A DNA stretch of 64,000 bases from Rhizobium sp. 18065 (GTDB lineage: Bacteria; Pseudomonadota; Alphaproteobacteria; Rhizobiales; Rhizobiaceae). The notes beneath the pieces are model-generated. The model was not told the DNA's origin, searched no databases, and saw only the letters and a program-made list of their open reading frames with translations. The DNA lies in contig NZ_CACSJP010000001.1 of the NCBI RefSeq assembly GCF_902706095.1, positions 868,001-932,000 on the forward strand. The letters run 5' to 3'. Below are positions 62,701-64,000 of the stretch, one piece after another (within the stretch, counting starts at the first letter, position 1; the number at the start of each line of letters is the position of its first letter). Position numbers and translations under genes: made by a program.

Positions 62701-64000
62701 ATGGTTTCCACATATCTGAGCTACGATCTTGCGACGCGAGATATGAAGTCGAGCCTGAACCGCGTCGCCTCTGACAGCCAGGTTGCGCGCGAAACCGCGT
62801 ATTTCGAAGAGAATATCGGCAACGTCACGTCAGTGGATGAATTCCTCGACGACTACCGCCTCTATTCCTTTGCAATGAAGGCCCATGGTCTCGAGGAGAT
62901 GACCTATGCCAAGGCCTATATGAAAAAGGTCCTGGAAAGCGATCTCAGCGAAAGCTCCAGCTTCGCCAACGTCCTGTCCGATGATCGATATCGCAATTTC
63001 GCCGCCGCTTTCCAGTTCACCGGCCAGACCAAGGATTCCCAGACGTCGGCGCAGGAAACCAAGCTGCTTGCGCTTCTGGATGAGCAGCTCGTTGCCGAAA
63101 ACGACGCGATCGAGACCGAAACCTACTATTACGAGTCGGCGATCGACACCGTCACCTCGGCCGACAGCCTGGTCAAGAACACCCGCCTGTTCAATTATGT
63201 TCTCGATGCCTATGGCATCGACGGCACCTATTACACCAAGGAACATTTCACCAAGATCCTGACCAGCGATCTCAGTGACAGCACAAGCTACGTGAACCAG
63301 TTGGTGGAAAACGACGCGTCGAATTCGGCGGCCTTCCTCAAAATGGCCCAGGCGTTCAGCTTCAACACCGATGGCTCCCTTTCCGGAACGACGGCCCAGA
63401 GCGCCGAACAGAAGGAAGGTACTGTCGCTCTCTATATCGAGGAAGAGCAGACCTACGCCTCCGAATACTATCTGCAGCGCGAAAAAGCCTATTATACCGC
63501 GCAGATCGCCAATGTGACCACGGTCGAGGACATCACCGGCGACGAGCGGCTGTTCAACTATGTCAAGACCGCCCTGGAGCTTGACGGAACGGTGACCGCT
63601 TCGGTGTTCAAGTCGATCGTCACCAGTGACGTCAGTGCCTCGAGCAACTACGCCATCACCAATGGCGGCAGCGCATGGGTCGCGGTTGCGCAAAAGTTCA
63701 ATTTCGGCACGGACGGCAACGTCCAGACGGGCTATTCGGCGCAGGGCAGCGCCCAGCTTGCATCGACGCATACCGGCTTTGCCGAATTTTACGATGACGA
63801 AAGCGAAGAGATGAAGACGTCGACCATCGACTACTTCACCGAAAAAATGGCCGAGATCACCAGTGTCGACGATCTCCTGGACAACAGTTCGCTTCGCCTG
63901 ATGTTGCAGCGGGCTTTCGGATTTGAAGGAGACGAATTCAGCAATTCCGAGCTGCGCAGGGTCCTGACCAGCGACATCACTGATCCGAACAGCTACGCCA
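62701..64000 (+). CDS. DUF1217 flagellar-type repeat protein (partial, 3' end off window)
   Basis: The gene starts at ATG 62701, preceded by GAGGA, and stays open to the window end (433 codons). Three complete modules and part of a fourth, each about 95-110 residues, repeat: SVDEFLDDYRLYSFAMKAHG, SADSLVKNTRLFNYVLDAYG, TVEDITGDERLFNYVKTALE and SVDDLLDNSSLRLMLQRAFG, each followed by a helix ending L(T/E)SDLS-like (LESDLS, LTSDLS, VTSDVS, LTSDIT). This is the DUF1217 repeat found in rhizobial flagellar gene clusters, just upstream of flgF and fliI in some genomes. Function is unproven; the context suggests a flagellar role. Confidence 0.82.
   Translation, partial: MVSTYLSYDLATRDMKSSLNRVASDSQVARETAYFEENIGNVTSVDEFLDDYRLYSFAMKAHGLEEMTYAKAYMKKVLESDLSESSSFANVLSDDRYRNFAAAFQFTGQTKDSQTSAQETKLLALLDEQLVAENDAIETETYYYESAIDTVTSADSLVKNTRLFNYVLDAYGIDGTYYTKEHFTKILTSDLSDSTSYVNQLVENDASNSAAFLKMAQAFSFNTDGSLSGTTAQSAEQKEGTVALYIEEEQTYASEYYLQREKAYYTAQIANVTTVEDITGDERLFNYVKTALELDGTVTASVFKSIVTSDVSASSNYAITNGGSAWVAVAQKFNFGTDGNVQTGYSAQGSAQLASTHTGFAEFYDDESEEMKTSTIDYFTEKMAEITSVDDLLDNSSLRLMLQRAFGFEGDEFSNSELRRVLTSDITDPNSYA

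Noticed and set aside
1..64000. tRNA genes, CRISPR arrays, insertion sequences and prophage
   Set aside because: No cloverleaf-like T-loop sequences, regularly spaced repeats, transposase or integrase motifs were seen on reading both strands.

Overview
The window reads as a stretch of main chromosome from an alphaproteobacterium of the order Hyphomicrobiales, most likely family Rhizobiaceae (Rhizobium/Agrobacterium relatives). The reasons are a stand-alone F0 ATP synthase operon with the duplicated b' and b subunits and no F1 genes beside it, rhizobial-type small proteins (DUF6101, a DUF1217 flagellar-type protein, an HPE1-like exported protein), and candidate binding sites typical of alphaproteobacterial regulators: a LexA box GAAC-N7-GAAC, a CtrA box TTAA-N7-TTAAC and two FNR/FixK boxes. 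I see no tRNA, rRNA, CRISPR array, prophage or insertion sequence. All identifications are by reading motifs; no search was run.

Layout. 1-12 kb: PRC-barrel protein, SMP-30-type lactonase, LuxR-type regulator, a sigma-54 promoter leading into a structured candidate small RNA, mrp, corA, kup, a SleB-type wall hydrolase, and atpI-atpB-atpE-atpF'-atpF. 12-20 kb: rnhB, a radical SAM protein preceded by a LexA box, a small glycosyltransferase, and the TPR protein-ispE-moaB operon facing the polyprenyl synthase gene. 19-24 kb: DUF2007 protein, N6-adenine-type methyltransferase, S49 peptidase, a second methyltransferase, and an HWE histidine kinase whose 5' end is broken by one base.

24-38 kb: glyQ and glyS are separated by a higBA-like toxin-antitoxin pair and a lemA-aroA-DUF2207 block. 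After glyS come two more toxin-antitoxin pairs in tandem, a DUF523 gene, a chemoreceptor, an HPE1-like protein, purD and hicAB. Four type II toxin-antitoxin modules therefore lie within 14 kb, three of them with a palindrome over the promoter or start region.

38-56 kb: tex, a DksA/TraR-type zinc finger protein and a universal stress protein behind an FNR/FixK box, a two-domain VOC dioxygenase, an AI-2E transporter, a GGDEF-EAL protein, an ADP-ribose/CDP-alcohol diphosphatase-like enzyme, a WYL regulator divergent from lysE, cytochrome c' and a diheme cytochrome c, three unrecognised genes, hsp20 behind a second FNR/FixK box, DJ-1/PfpI, GNAT and cupin proteins, and a metal-sensing MerR regulator divergent from a CDF transporter. 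56-64 kb: a small CtrA-box protein, oligopeptidase B, ilvE-type aminotransferase, MipA/OmpV, ubiA, DUF6101, and the start of a repeated DUF1217 protein that runs off the window and probably opens a flagellar cluster.

Most genes are housekeeping. The parts most worth following are the sigma-54/small RNA locus at 3.0 kb, the LexA-boxed radical SAM gene, the CtrA-boxed 105-residue protein, the two FNR/FixK-boxed stress genes, and the toxin-antitoxin-rich interval around the split glyQ/glyS pair.
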